DNA of 64,000 nucleotides from Bradyrhizobium zhengyangense (GTDB taxonomy: Bacteria; Pseudomonadota; Alphaproteobacteria; Rhizobiales; Xanthobacteraceae): assembly GCF_022012435.1 (NCBI RefSeq), contig NZ_JAKLUA010000010.1:1-64000 (forward strand). The letters run 5' to 3'. Made by a program: the position numbers and the translations under genes. This document shows positions 53,671 through 61,810 of this stretch, piece by piece. Numbering within the stretch: the stretch's first letter is position 1; every line of letters starts with the position of its first letter. The notes below the pieces were generated by a model. The model worked only from the letters and a program-made list of their open reading frames with translations. It ran no database searches and was not told where the DNA came from.

Positions 53671-54705
53671 TCAGCGGAAGACCAGCTCGTCCTCCTGATC
53701 GGGGTTGAGCTCGATTTCACCCTTCTCGGCGAGGTCGAGCGCGAGATCGGTGATCACGCGGCGCGCCTCCAGCACGTCGCGCTGGTTCGACGGCTCGCCG
53801 ATGGCGAGCTCGGACTCGACGACGCGGCGAACGCGCGAAGCGACCGCCGACAGGATCAACTCGCGGAAATGCTTGTCGGTGCCCTTCAGCGCCACGACGA
53901 CGCGATCGGTCGGCACCTGGTCGAAGATCATGGTGCGCGCCTTCGGCGCCAGATTGATGACGTCGTCGAAGGTGAACAGCAGCTCCTTCAGCACTTCGGC
54001 CGATTTCGGCCGCTTCTCCGACAGGCTCTTCAGCATGTCTTCGATATGACCGCGCTCCATCTTGTTGATGATGTCGGCGACGCGGGCGTAGGTATCCGCG
54101 CCGAGGTTGCGGGCGAAGTTGAGCGTCAGGTCTTCGTGCAGAGTCTTCTCGAGGACCTTCATCGCATCGTCGACGATCGGCTTGAGGCTGAGCACCCGCC
54201 GCATCAATTCGTTGCGCAGGCTCGACGGCAGCTGGCTCATCACCTTGGCGGCGCAGGACGGTTTGACCTTGGACAGGATCAGCGCCGCGGTCTGCGGATG
54301 CTCCTTCGATAGGTAGGTCGCCAGCGAGTTTTCCGACACCGACGAGACACGGTCCCACACCGATCGGCTCGAATTGCCGAGCAGGTCCGACATGATTGCC
54401 GTGACCTGGTCGGCCGGAAGCACGTCGCCGAGCACGGCTTCGAGGCCGCCGAGGGTGCCGAGAATGTTGGCGCCCATCGAGAATTGCTGGGCGAACTCCT
54501 CAACGATCGACTCGAGCTCCTGGGCCGTGATCGGCCGCAGCTCGGCCGCGGCCTTGGTGACGATGCGAATGTCCTGCGGCTCGAACTGCGCGAGCACGCT
54601 GGCGGCCGCTTGGCGGCCCATGGCCAGCAGCAGCGCCGCGACCTTTTCCGTTCCGCCCAGCGTGGCAACGCCGCGCTGCTTGATGGGAGCGACCGGTGCC
54701 GCCAT
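53671..54705 (-). CDS. fliG: Rotor/switch protein FliG
   Basis: Cytoplasmic C-ring subunit of 344 aa. N-terminal domain (GTEKVAALLLAMGRQAAASV) binds FliF. The middle EHPQTAALILSKVKP motif binds FliM. The C-terminal torque helix contains FDDVINLAPKARTMIFDQV and the charged residues that face MotA. It starts 2 nt after fliN stops. Confidence 0.97.
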   Translation of the reverse strand: MAAPVAPIKQRGVATLGGTEKVAALLLAMGRQAAASVLAQFEPQDIRIVTKAAAELRPITAQELESIVEEFAQQFSMGANILGTLGGLEAVLGDVLPADQVTAIMSDLLGNSSRSVWDRVSSVSENSLATYLSKEHPQTAALILSKVKPSCAAKVMSQLPSSLRNELMRRVLSLKPIVDDAMKVLEKTLHEDLTLNFARNLGADTYARVADIINKMERGHIEDMLKSLSEKRPKSAEVLKELLFTFDDVINLAPKARTMIFDQVPTDRVVVALKGTDKHFRELILSAVASRVRRVVESELAIGEPSNQRDVLEARRVITDLALDLAEKGEIELNPDQEDELVFR

Positions 54706-54707
54706 GG

Positions 54708-55082
54708 TCAGGAATCACCCTGCCCCAGCGGTCCGACAATCTCGGTCAGCGAGACGCCGAAGCGGGAATTGTCTTCCTCGACGACGACCACTTCGCCGCG
54801 GGCAACGACGCGGCCGTTGACCACGACGTCGACGGGCTCGCCGACGCGGTGATCCAACGGGACGACGGCGCCACGGCCGAGCTTCATCAGATTCGCCACC
54901 GGGATGGTGGCCGATCCCAGCACCACCTGCATGGTGACGGGAATGCGCATGATGGCATCCACATTGGCGAACTTGCCGGTCTCCTCGGCGGTGCGGGCGG
55001 CAATCTCCGCCAGCCGCTCGAGTGGAGAGGTCTCGGCATCGTCGGATGCGGTTGCGGATTCGTAGTCGAAGGATTGCGCCAT
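54708..55082 (-). CDS. fliN: C-ring protein FliN
   Basis: Cytoplasmic C-ring subunit of 124 aa. A charged N-terminus is followed by the SpoA domain (IMRIPVTMQVVLGSATIPVA and VNGRVVARGEVVVVEEDNSR). The start at 55082 follows GAGG by 9 nt; the frame runs 14 codons further. Upstream, a hairpin (55113-55130) separates it from the small membrane-protein gene. Confidence 0.94.
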   Translation of the reverse strand: MAQSFDYESATASDDAETSPLERLAEIAARTAEETGKFANVDAIMRIPVTMQVVLGSATIPVANLMKLGRGAVVPLDHRVGEPVDVVVNGRVVARGEVVVVEEDNSRFGVSLTEIVGPLGQGDS

Positions 55083-55112
55083 CTGGTATCGCCTCTTGGT
55101 AGTTCCGCTCCC

Positions 55113-55130
55113 GGAGCGTCGCAACGCTCC
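55113..55130 (-). other. Intra-operon hairpin before fliN
   Basis: GGAGCGT-CGCA-ACGCTCC is a 7-bp stem in the 75-nt gap between the small membrane-protein gene and fliN. There is no T-run, so processing, attenuation or mRNA stabilisation is more likely than full termination. Confidence 0.4.
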
Positions 55131-55157
55131 GATCTAACTCTTCGGCCGCTTCGGGCC

Positions 55158-55472
55158 CTAATGCTTGTTGGCCTCAGGACCATTCGCGGTCACGGCGCCC
55201 TGCAGCCCAGTGCGTGCATCGAGTGCCGCGATCGCCTCGTGGGCTTGATCGATCTTCGCGCTCAACACATTGGCAAGCCGGCCCAGATTTGCGGTGGAAT
55301 CGTGCGCCGCGGTAATCACGGTGTCGAAGGCGCCGGCGGTCTCGTGAACGATGGTCGAGAATTCGCCCTGATAGCTGCGCAGCTTCGCGAGCTCGCGGTG
55401 CATCCGGGTCACCCGCATGCTGGTGAAGGCCAGCGCGATCAGCAGCACCGCATCAACGAGATAGGATATCAT
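55158..55472 (-). CDS. Small flagellar-operon membrane protein (DUF6468-like)
   Basis: Protein of 104 aa with one N-terminal helix (about 3-20, YLVDAVLLIALAFTSMRV) and a helical coiled-coil remainder with repeated Ala. Small proteins with this layout sit between fliM and fliN in many alphaproteobacteria; I recall DUF6468 for them but cannot confirm it here. GGGAG precedes the ATG by 7 nt. It overlaps the fliM stop by 20 bp in another frame. The role is unknown; a link between membrane and C-ring is only a guess. Confidence 0.7.
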   Translation of the reverse strand: MISYLVDAVLLIALAFTSMRVTRMHRELAKLRSYQGEFSTIVHETAGAFDTVITAAHDSTANLGRLANVLSAKIDQAHEAIAALDARTGLQGAVTANGPEANKH

Positions 55473-56394
55473 CGACGAACTCCCGCTTCTGATCGACGGG
55501 ATCTGCCACCTGCATGGCGTAGTAGCCATCGAGCTGGCCGATCTGGCACCAGAACAGCACCTGGTTGTTGCTCTCGAGCCGCGCCAGCGTGCGCGGCGTG
55601 GCCTCGAGCTCCAGGATCTGCCCCACCTTGAATTTGACGACGTCCTCGAGGGCGATCATCTTCTCGTCGAGCACAGCGCTCAGCGTCACCTCGGTGCGGT
55701 GAACTTCGCTCTCCATCTGCTCGCGCCAGCGCGGATCGGCTGCGCCGCCCTCGCTGACGACGACGTGGGCAAGCTTTTGCCTGAGCGGGTTGAGCGCGGA
55801 GTGCGGTATGATGAGGAACATCTGGCCGCCGCGATAGAGCGCCTGCAGCATGATGTTCGCGCAGATCGACATGTTGCCGCTGCGCCCGATCGCCAGCGAC
55901 GCCATCGCCGTCTCGACCCGCTCGACGCGGAAGGTGACGTTGGAGGTGCCGGCGAAAGCGGCTTGCAGCGCCTTTGCGAACCGATCGAACAGCGCCTGGA
56001 CCAGGCGGATCTCGATGTTCGAGAAAGTGCGTTCGACATCGAGCGGGGGCTCGGCGCCATCGGAGCCGAACATCGCCTCGACCATCGTGAACACGAAGTC
56101 ACGGTCGAGCATGATAATGACGCGCGAATCCCACTGCTCGGCATAGAGCACGGCGGCGACCGCATTGCCTTCGTAGTCCTTGATAATGTCGCCGACGCGG
56201 TCGTTGGTGATGCCGTTGACCGAGAAGTAGCAGGGCGTGCCGGCCATCGGCTGCAGGCTGTCCGTGCACGATGCCGCCATGCGATCGAAGATCACATTGA
56301 GCATCGGCATGCGTTCGATCGAGATGCCGGCCGCGTCCAGCAGGTAGTTCGGCAACTGCTTGCGCTGATCGACCTCGACGTCTTCCATCCTCAT
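55453..56394 (-). CDS. fliM: C-ring switch protein FliM lacking the CheY-binding peptide
   Basis: Protein of 313 aa. The CheC-like middle domain (RMPMLNVIFDRMAASCTDSL, then LDRDFVFTMVEAMFGSDGAE) and the C-terminal SpoA domain (TLSAVLDEKMIALEDVVKFK) are present. The first 28 residues (MRMEDVEVDQRKQLPNYLLD) contain no EIDALL-like motif, the segment that binds phospho-CheY in most bacteria. It is co-transcribed with motA (4-bp overlap). The motor may rotate one way or be controlled differently. Confidence 0.92.
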   Translation of the reverse strand: MRMEDVEVDQRKQLPNYLLDAAGISIERMPMLNVIFDRMAASCTDSLQPMAGTPCYFSVNGITNDRVGDIIKDYEGNAVAAVLYAEQWDSRVIIMLDRDFVFTMVEAMFGSDGAEPPLDVERTFSNIEIRLVQALFDRFAKALQAAFAGTSNVTFRVERVETAMASLAIGRSGNMSICANIMLQALYRGGQMFLIIPHSALNPLRQKLAHVVVSEGGAADPRWREQMESEVHRTEVTLSAVLDEKMIALEDVVKFKVGQILELEATPRTLARLESNNQVLFWCQIGQLDGYYAMQVADPVDQKREFVDDILSR

Positions 56395-57287
56395 GCGCGT
56401 GCAGCCTTGGGTTCAGCGTCGGTCACGACGGCCTTGGGACCTGCGATCGTCTCGTTCTCGACGACATCGATCGACGGCCGCTCGGAGCTCGCGATCATCT
56501 TGCGGCCGTGCTCGACGGCGATCTGCGGCATGGCGCCGTTCATGAACGCCAGCAGGGTCTGCTTGACGATGATGTAGGGCCGGCACTTCTTCTCGCGCGT
56601 CATCTTGATCTTCAGCGCGAAGGGCGAAATGATGCCGTAGGACAGGAAGATGCCGGCGAAGGTGCCGACCAGCGCCGCGCCGATGAAGCCGCCGAGCAGC
56701 TTTGGCGACTGGTCCAGCGCGCCCATGGCTTTGATGACGCCGAGCACCGCCGCGACGATGCCGAGCGCCGGCAGCGCCTCCGACACCACCACCAGCGCAT
56801 GATAGGGCGTCAGCTTGCTCTTCACGATGGTGTGGATCTCCTCGTCCATCAGCGCCTCGATCTCATGGGTACGGGCATTGCCCATGATGATGAGGCGCAC
56901 ATAGTCGCAGATGAACTGGAGCAGGGACGAGTCGCCGAGCACGCTCGGGAACGCCTTGAAGATCTCGGAGGACGAGGGATCGTCGATATGTGCCTCGACC
57001 TCGTTGCGGCCCTTGCCGCGCAGCTCGCGCATCAAGGCATGAAGCGCGCCGAGCAGGTCAAGATAATAGCGCTGGCCGGGCACCGCGCCGGTGACGGCCT
57101 GCATGCAGGCGACCCCGGTATCCACCACCGTCTTCCACGGATTGGCCACGATGAAGGTGCCGACCGCAGTGCCCATGATGATCACGAACTCCCACGGCTG
57201 CATCAGCACGGCCAGGTGCCCGCCCATGGCGGCAAATCCGCCAAGCAGTGCTGCCACCGTGATGACAATCCCCACGAAACTGCCCAA
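56391..57287 (-). CDS. motA: Stator protein MotA
   Basis: Inner-membrane stator subunit of 298 aa with four helices. FVGIVITVAALLGGFAAMGG opens helix 1; SEALPALGIVAAVLGVIKAM carries the conserved prolines of helices 3-4 at the proton path. The cytoplasmic loop has charged residues that face FliG. The start is TTG at 57287 with GGAG 7 nt upstream; the frame opens to 57452 but the added residues are unlike MotA. It begins the longest left-reading operon. Confidence 0.94.
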   Translation of the reverse strand: MGSFVGIVITVAALLGGFAAMGGHLAVLMQPWEFVIIMGTAVGTFIVANPWKTVVDTGVACMQAVTGAVPGQRYYLDLLGALHALMRELRGKGRNEVEAHIDDPSSSEIFKAFPSVLGDSSLLQFICDYVRLIIMGNARTHEIEALMDEEIHTIVKSKLTPYHALVVVSEALPALGIVAAVLGVIKAMGALDQSPKLLGGFIGAALVGTFAGIFLSYGIISPFALKIKMTREKKCRPYIIVKQTLLAFMNGAMPQIAVEHGRKMIASSERPSIDVVENETIAGPKAVVTDAEPKAARA

Positions 57288-57329
57288 CGCGCCGCTCCAT
57301 CGCCGATCCCGTCGGGAATATCTAGTTGG

Positions 57330-57352
57330 CGACGCTTGCGCGAAGCTGGCTT
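57330..57352 (+). promoter_or_regulatory. Candidate flagellar activator box, motA/DUF1217 gap
   Basis: CGACGCTTGCG then CGAAGCTGGCT, 11 bp apart, match the flagellin-1 box at about 18 of 21 positions. The site is 43 nt before motA and about 90 nt before the divergent DUF1217 gene, so it could serve both. Confidence 0.45.
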
Positions 57353-57441
57353 GCACACCCCTTCCGGCCTCGCCAGCCCCGCGCAAGCAATTCGCGGCAG
57401 CTTGAGACGATGTCGCAGCAGCGACCAGAGGGGCGCGTGCC

Positions 57442-58233
57442 ATGCTATCCACGATCGCGGATTACACCAGGCTGACAACCGACATGAGCAAGTCGCTGAC
57501 TCAGGTTGAGCAGCAACCGGACGTCAGCCGCGATACCGCCTACTATCTTGCCAATATCGGCAAGGTGAAGAGCATCGACGATTTCCTGAACAACTATAAG
57601 CTCTACTCCTATGCAATGAAGGCTTTCGGCCTGGACGACATGATTTACGCCAAGGCGTTAATGCGGAAAGTGCTGACCGAGGGCGTCGCGACATCGAACA
57701 CCTTCGCCAACAAGCTGAGCGACAGCCGCTACCGGGAGTTCGCCGCCGCCTTCAACTTCGCGGCGCTCGGCGCCAATGCGACCCAGAGCACCGCGGCCAC
57801 ATCAGGCACGACCAGCCAGTATGCCACCCAGACACTGGAGCAGGACGCCGGCGACCAGAATGAGGGCCTGCGGCTGGCGCTCTATTTCACGCGCAAGGCC
57901 GCCTCGATCACGAGCCCCTACCAGATCCTCGCCGACAAGGCCCTGACCCAGGTGGTGCAGACCGCGGAGGGCTGGTCGTCGATGATCAGCTCGTCCGATA
58001 TCGACATGCAGGCCAAGATGATCACGGACAAGATCAACCTTGCCGATTTCAAGGACCCGACCAAGGTGACCAAATTCGTGCAGCGCTTCGCGGCGATGTG
58101 GGATGCGACCCAGGCCCAGAGTGATAGCTCGACCAACCCCGCGCTGGTGCTGATCACCGGCGCCTCGACGTCGTCGGCAAGTCTCGACACCGATATGCTC
58201 ACGACACTTCAGAACATCAAGTTCAGCAGGTAA
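57442..58233 (+). CDS. DUF1217 flagellar protein
   Basis: Protein of 263 aa of the DUF1217 family, found in alphaproteobacterial flagellar loci next to flgF. The N-terminal part has DYTRLTTDMSKSLTQVEQQP and KSIDDFLNNYKLYSYAMKAF, typical of the family. Sequence is hydrophilic and helical without a signal peptide, consistent with an exported or cytosolic accessory protein. Function is unknown. It heads the right-reading trio with flgF and fliI (3 nt to flgF). Confidence 0.85.
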   Translation: MLSTIADYTRLTTDMSKSLTQVEQQPDVSRDTAYYLANIGKVKSIDDFLNNYKLYSYAMKAFGLDDMIYAKALMRKVLTEGVATSNTFANKLSDSRYREFAAAFNFAALGANATQSTAATSGTTSQYATQTLEQDAGDQNEGLRLALYFTRKAASITSPYQILADKALTQVVQTAEGWSSMISSSDIDMQAKMITDKINLADFKDPTKVTKFVQRFAAMWDATQAQSDSSTNPALVLITGASTSSASLDTDMLTTLQNIKFSR

Positions 58234-58236
58234 GTC

Positions 58237-58965
58237 ATGCAATCGGCTCTCTACGTCGGATTGTCGGCCCAGGTCGCGCTCGAGAAGCGCCTCCAGACGA
58301 TCGCCAACAACGTCGCCAACGTCAACACGTCGGGCTTTCGCACCGACGTCGTGAAATTCGAGACGGTGCTGTCCAAGGCCGGCGCCAACCCGGTCGCGTT
58401 CTCCTCGCCCGGCGACAACATCATCTCGCGCGAGCAAGGCAACATCACGGAGACCGGCAACCCGCTCGACGTCGCCGTGGTCGGACAGGGCTGGATCGCC
58501 TTCGCCGGCCCCAACGGCACGGTCTATACCCGCGACGGTCGCCTCCAGATCGCCGCCAATGGCGACCTTCAGACGGTGTCGGGTTTCCCCGTCATCGATT
58601 CCGGCGGCGCGCAGCTCACGCTCGATCCCAACGGTGGACCGGTCTCGATCTCGCGCAGCGGCGCGATCACCCAGGACAACAACGAGATCGGCACCATCGG
58701 CCTGTTCAATATTCCCGCCGATGCCAATCTCGATCGCTACGGCAATTCCGGCGTCACGCCCGACCGGCCCGCGACCGCCATCGCCGATTTCAGCCGCGAT
58801 GGCTTTAAGCAAGGCTATGTCGAGGGCTCCAGCGCCAATCCGATGATGGAATTGACCAAGCTGATGTCGGCCTCCCGCGCCTTCGACAGCACCAACTCGC
58901 TGATCGACGGCACCGAGAGCGCGCTCCGCAACGCAATCCAGACGCTGGGCGATCCTAGCAAGTAG
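58237..58965 (+). CDS. flgF: Proximal rod protein FlgF
   Basis: Exported rod subunit of 242 aa. The start MQSALYVGLSAQVALEKRLQ and TIANNVANVNTSGFRTDVVK are FlgF-type; the C-terminus has NPMMELTKLMSASRAFDSTN. It is shorter than FlgG and lacks the FlgG ending. Co-transcribed with the DUF1217 gene and probably with fliI. Confidence 0.95.
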   Translation: MQSALYVGLSAQVALEKRLQTIANNVANVNTSGFRTDVVKFETVLSKAGANPVAFSSPGDNIISREQGNITETGNPLDVAVVGQGWIAFAGPNGTVYTRDGRLQIAANGDLQTVSGFPVIDSGGAQLTLDPNGGPVSISRSGAITQDNNEIGTIGLFNIPADANLDRYGNSGVTPDRPATAIADFSRDGFKQGYVEGSSANPMMELTKLMSASRAFDSTNSLIDGTESALRNAIQTLGDPSK

Positions 58966-59004
58966 ACGTGCGCGTCGCGCGTAATTTTGGGGTGGACTGT
59001 TTCC

Positions 59005-60330
59005 TTGAACGCTCTTCGGCAACTTGAGTGGGCGATGCTCGAGCTCGAGCAGAGCACGCCATTGGCAAGCATCAGCGGCGCGATCTCCGAGATCGCGCCG
59101 ACGCATTTTCGTGTCTCCGGCCTGTCGCGCTCGGTCAAGCTCGGCGAGCTGATCGGCGTCAATACCGGGGCCAAGCCCCAGATCGGCGAGGTGGTGCGGA
59201 TCGACAGCGACGGCATCGTGGCCAAGCCGTTCGACCGGCATTTCGCCGGCGGGCTCGGCGCGGTCGCCTACCGCATGCCGCCGCTGTCGTTCGCGCCGGG
59301 TCCGAGCTGGAAGGGCCGCGTTATCAACGCGCTCGGCGTGCCACTGGACGGAATAGGGCCGCTCACGCCAGGGTCGAGGGCCGTTTCGGCCGAGGCGGAG
59401 GCGCCGCCGGCCATGAAGCGGGCGCGCGTGCACAAGCCGCTGCGCACCGGCGTCCGCGTCATCGACCTGTTTGCGCCGATCTGCGCCGGCCAGCGCGTCG
59501 GCATCTTTGCCGGCTCGGGCGTCGGCAAATCGACGTTGCTTGCCATGCTCGCCCGCAGCCAGGGCTTTGACACCGTCGTGCTGGCGCTCGTCGGCGAGCG
59601 CGGCCGCGAGGTGCGCGAATTCATCGAGGACGTGCTCGGCAACGACCGCAACCGCGCCGTGACCATCGTATCGACGGGCGATGAAAGCCCGATGATGCGA
59701 CGGCTGGCGCCAAAGACGGCGATGGCAGTGGCCGAATATTTCCGTGACCGCGGCGAATCGGTGCTTCTCATCGTCGATTCGATCACCCGCTTCGCCCATG
59801 CCGCCCGCGAGGTCGCGCTGGCGGCCGGCGAGCCGGCGGTGGCCCGCGGCTACGCCCCGACGGTCTTCACCGACCTGCCGCGGCTCTTAGAGCGCGCCGG
59901 ACCCGGCGAGGAAGGATCCGGGACCATTACCGGCATCTACTCCGTGCTGGTCGATGGCGATGATCACAACGAACCGATCGCCGACACCATCCGCAGCACG
60001 CTGGACGGGCACATCGTGCTCTCCAGGCACATCGCCGACCAGGCGCGATATCCGGCGGTGGACGTGCTGGCCTCGGTTTCGCGCCTTGCTCACAACGTAT
60101 GGGACCCTGAGGAGCGCGAATTGGTGAGCAAATTGCGCTCCCTGATCGCCAAATACGAGGACACTCGCGACCTTCGCCTGATGGGCGGGTACCAGTCGGG
60201 ACGCGATTCGGGGCTCGACCAGGCTGTCGACATGGTGCCGCGAATCTACAACGCCATGCGCCAAGACGCCTCGGCGCCGGCGAGCGCGGATCCGTTCCGC
60301 GAGCTCAGGGACATGCTCAAGGGCGACTAG
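59005..60330 (+). CDS. fliI: Flagellar export ATPase FliI
   Basis: Cytoplasmic ATPase of 441 aa that helps feed substrates into the export gate. Walker A GSGVGKST is at residues 170-177, Walker B LLIVD at about 254-258, and GERGREVREF follows the P-loop as in FliI/SctN. The proposed start is TTG at 59005 with GGGGTGGA 8 nt upstream; a TTG at 58987 and an ATG at 59035 are alternatives. The FliH and FliJ partners are in the opposite block. Confidence 0.95.
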   Translation: MNALRQLEWAMLELEQSTPLASISGAISEIAPTHFRVSGLSRSVKLGELIGVNTGAKPQIGEVVRIDSDGIVAKPFDRHFAGGLGAVAYRMPPLSFAPGPSWKGRVINALGVPLDGIGPLTPGSRAVSAEAEAPPAMKRARVHKPLRTGVRVIDLFAPICAGQRVGIFAGSGVGKSTLLAMLARSQGFDTVVLALVGERGREVREFIEDVLGNDRNRAVTIVSTGDESPMMRRLAPKTAMAVAEYFRDRGESVLLIVDSITRFAHAAREVALAAGEPAVARGYAPTVFTDLPRLLERAGPGEEGSGTITGIYSVLVDGDDHNEPIADTIRSTLDGHIVLSRHIADQARYPAVDVLASVSRLAHNVWDPEERELVSKLRSLIAKYEDTRDLRLMGGYQSGRDSGLDQAVDMVPRIYNAMRQDASAPASADPFRELRDMLKGD

Positions 60331-61174
60331 CGGCACGGCTTGCCGGCCGCGCGCGGCGCGTGCCCTCGCTTCCTGCCTGCGACCCGCGCATCGTGGCACA
60401 AACTGCATAGGCGCTCCTTCGCCGGCGATGTCAGTCGCGCGAATCTCAGCCGTTAGGATGAGACGATCAGCATGGTCGCGGAAGACGACACCCGGATGAT
60501 GCTCCAGGCATAATCCCGCGACAACCGCCGCGTGCATTCCCTGCAAATTCCCCTGACGCTGCGTTGGCGATTTCCGAAGCAGATCGCAGAAGTTGTGGAT
60601 GACTTTCGTGTTGCGCGTCGCCTGTCCTGCACAAGCTTCGATCAACTGCATCAACGACAGACAGCAATATGCGTGCAATCCGGCACGCGTAGAACTACGT
60701 GATCTGGCTTGTTTCACTGCGTATTGCGTTCAACTTCATGTGTCCCAGAGAGCGAGATTGTCTTGAACATTACATTGGTCTGCAACGACATTCGTTCTCG
60801 AGTACTCTCTCTACTTGATTTTGTTGAGAAGCTCATTCATCGTTTCGATGGAACATAAGAAACGTCTGCGTGTGACTTGAACTCAGGGGCTTCGGTTGAG
60901 CAATTCCGATCCATCGTCCAGAAGTGACGGCAACTCGGGCTTGCGTACGACGACCTTGCGGTTGGCATGGCATCGGCGGCACCGTTTCTTGCGCAGCATC
61001 CTGCGACGCTCATCAGTCCGGGGCGAAAGGCTCGCCATCCAGGCCTTTGTGTTGGGCATGAGGCACTCATCGGACGCGGCTGAGCATCCGGCTTTGCGCA
61101 AGATATTCGTGCGCCATGGTGGAAAGCGGCTTCGGGGCGCCGCACACGCGATTCCCGGGGCAAGGTAGGAATTT
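60331..61174. other. Intergenic region fliI / marR copy 2
   Basis: About 840 nt. Just after the fliI stop, GGCACG and CGTGCC arms could form a GC-rich stem (about 60332-60364). The stretch 60700-60850 is AT-rich. The only coding candidate is a 58-aa minus-strand frame at 60883-61059. I see nothing else recognisable. Confidence 0.5.
60883..61059 (-). CDS. Possible small basic CxxC protein
   Basis: A 58-codon frame with GC-rich third positions, opening MPNTKAWMASLSPRTDERRR, then KKRCRRCHANRKVVV, so a basic CxxC segment in the middle. The Shine-Dalgarno is weak and overlapping frames on the other strand are also open. It is divergent from marR copy 2, which carries its own CxxC. Unknown function; it could be spurious. 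Confidence 0.35.
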   Translation of the reverse strand: MPNTKAWMASLSPRTDERRRMLRKKRCRRCHANRKVVVRKPELPSLLDDGSELLNRSP

Positions 61175-61810
61175 ATGCCGTTGGCACGCGAAGCAGTCGA
61201 GCTGCTGGTTCAGGCGGCCAGAGCCTGGTACTTCGAAGGTAATCAACACGGATTGCGCGATCGGGAGTGGATGGCGCTGCGCTTTCTCGGCCGCGCCAAT
61301 CGCTTCTCGCGCACGCCGTCCGCGCTTGCCGGGTTCATTGGCGCGACCAGAGCAACCGCGTCGCAGATCGTGAAGACGCTGGAGAGCAAATCCTTCCTGG
61401 TGCGAAAGCCGTCGCAGGAAGACAAGCGCTCTGTCGTTCTGCACGTCACGCCGCAGGGCGAGAAATGCCTGAACCAGCATGACCCGATCAATCACGTGTT
61501 GAATGCGGTCAATTCGCTCGGCACCGAGGAATGCGTAAGGCTCCGCGACTCGCTCCGCGAGGTTCTCAATCATCTCGATGCGGCCCATCAGCGGCTCGAC
61601 GCCAGCATCTGCCGCGATTGCATGTTCCTGGCCGAGCGCAGCCCCGGCACGGGCAAGGGCCGCACCACCGCCGAGTTCATGTGCCGGCTGTATCGTGCGC
61701 CGGTCTCGCTCGAGGAGACCGAGCTGCTGTGCACCAGCTTCGAGCGCACCCGCGACCGCCCCAAGATCGAAGATCATTTCGATCGCGCGCGCGTGGCAAG
61801 CCAGGGGTGA
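61175..61810 (+). CDS. MarR family regulator with C-terminal cysteine set (copy 2)
   Basis: Regulator of 211 aa, paralogue of the gene at 22178. The HTH segment FSRTPSALAGFIGATRATAS and wing QEDKRSVVLHVTPQGEK align closely. The C-terminus again has a CxxC (ICRDCMFL) and two more cysteines in EFMCRLYRAP and ELLCTSFERT, at equal spacing apart from a small loop. The ATG follows GGTAGGA. The two copies bracket the flagellar locus, but no target is proven. Confidence 0.88.
   Translation: MPLAREAVELLVQAARAWYFEGNQHGLRDREWMALRFLGRANRFSRTPSALAGFIGATRATASQIVKTLESKSFLVRKPSQEDKRSVVLHVTPQGEKCLNQHDPINHVLNAVNSLGTEECVRLRDSLREVLNHLDAAHQRLDASICRDCMFLAERSPGTGKGRTTAEFMCRLYRAPVSLEETELLCTSFERTRDRPKIEDHFDRARVASQG

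Noticed and set aside
57288..57441. A sigma-54 promoter in the motA/DUF1217 gap
   Set aside because: CTGGCTTGCAC looks partly similar, but the TGGCAC-N5-TTGC spacing is not met.
57802..59799. A 665-codon minus-strand frame opposite flgF and fliI
   Set aside because: FlgF and FliI motifs are complete on the plus strand; this frame spans both genes as a shadow.
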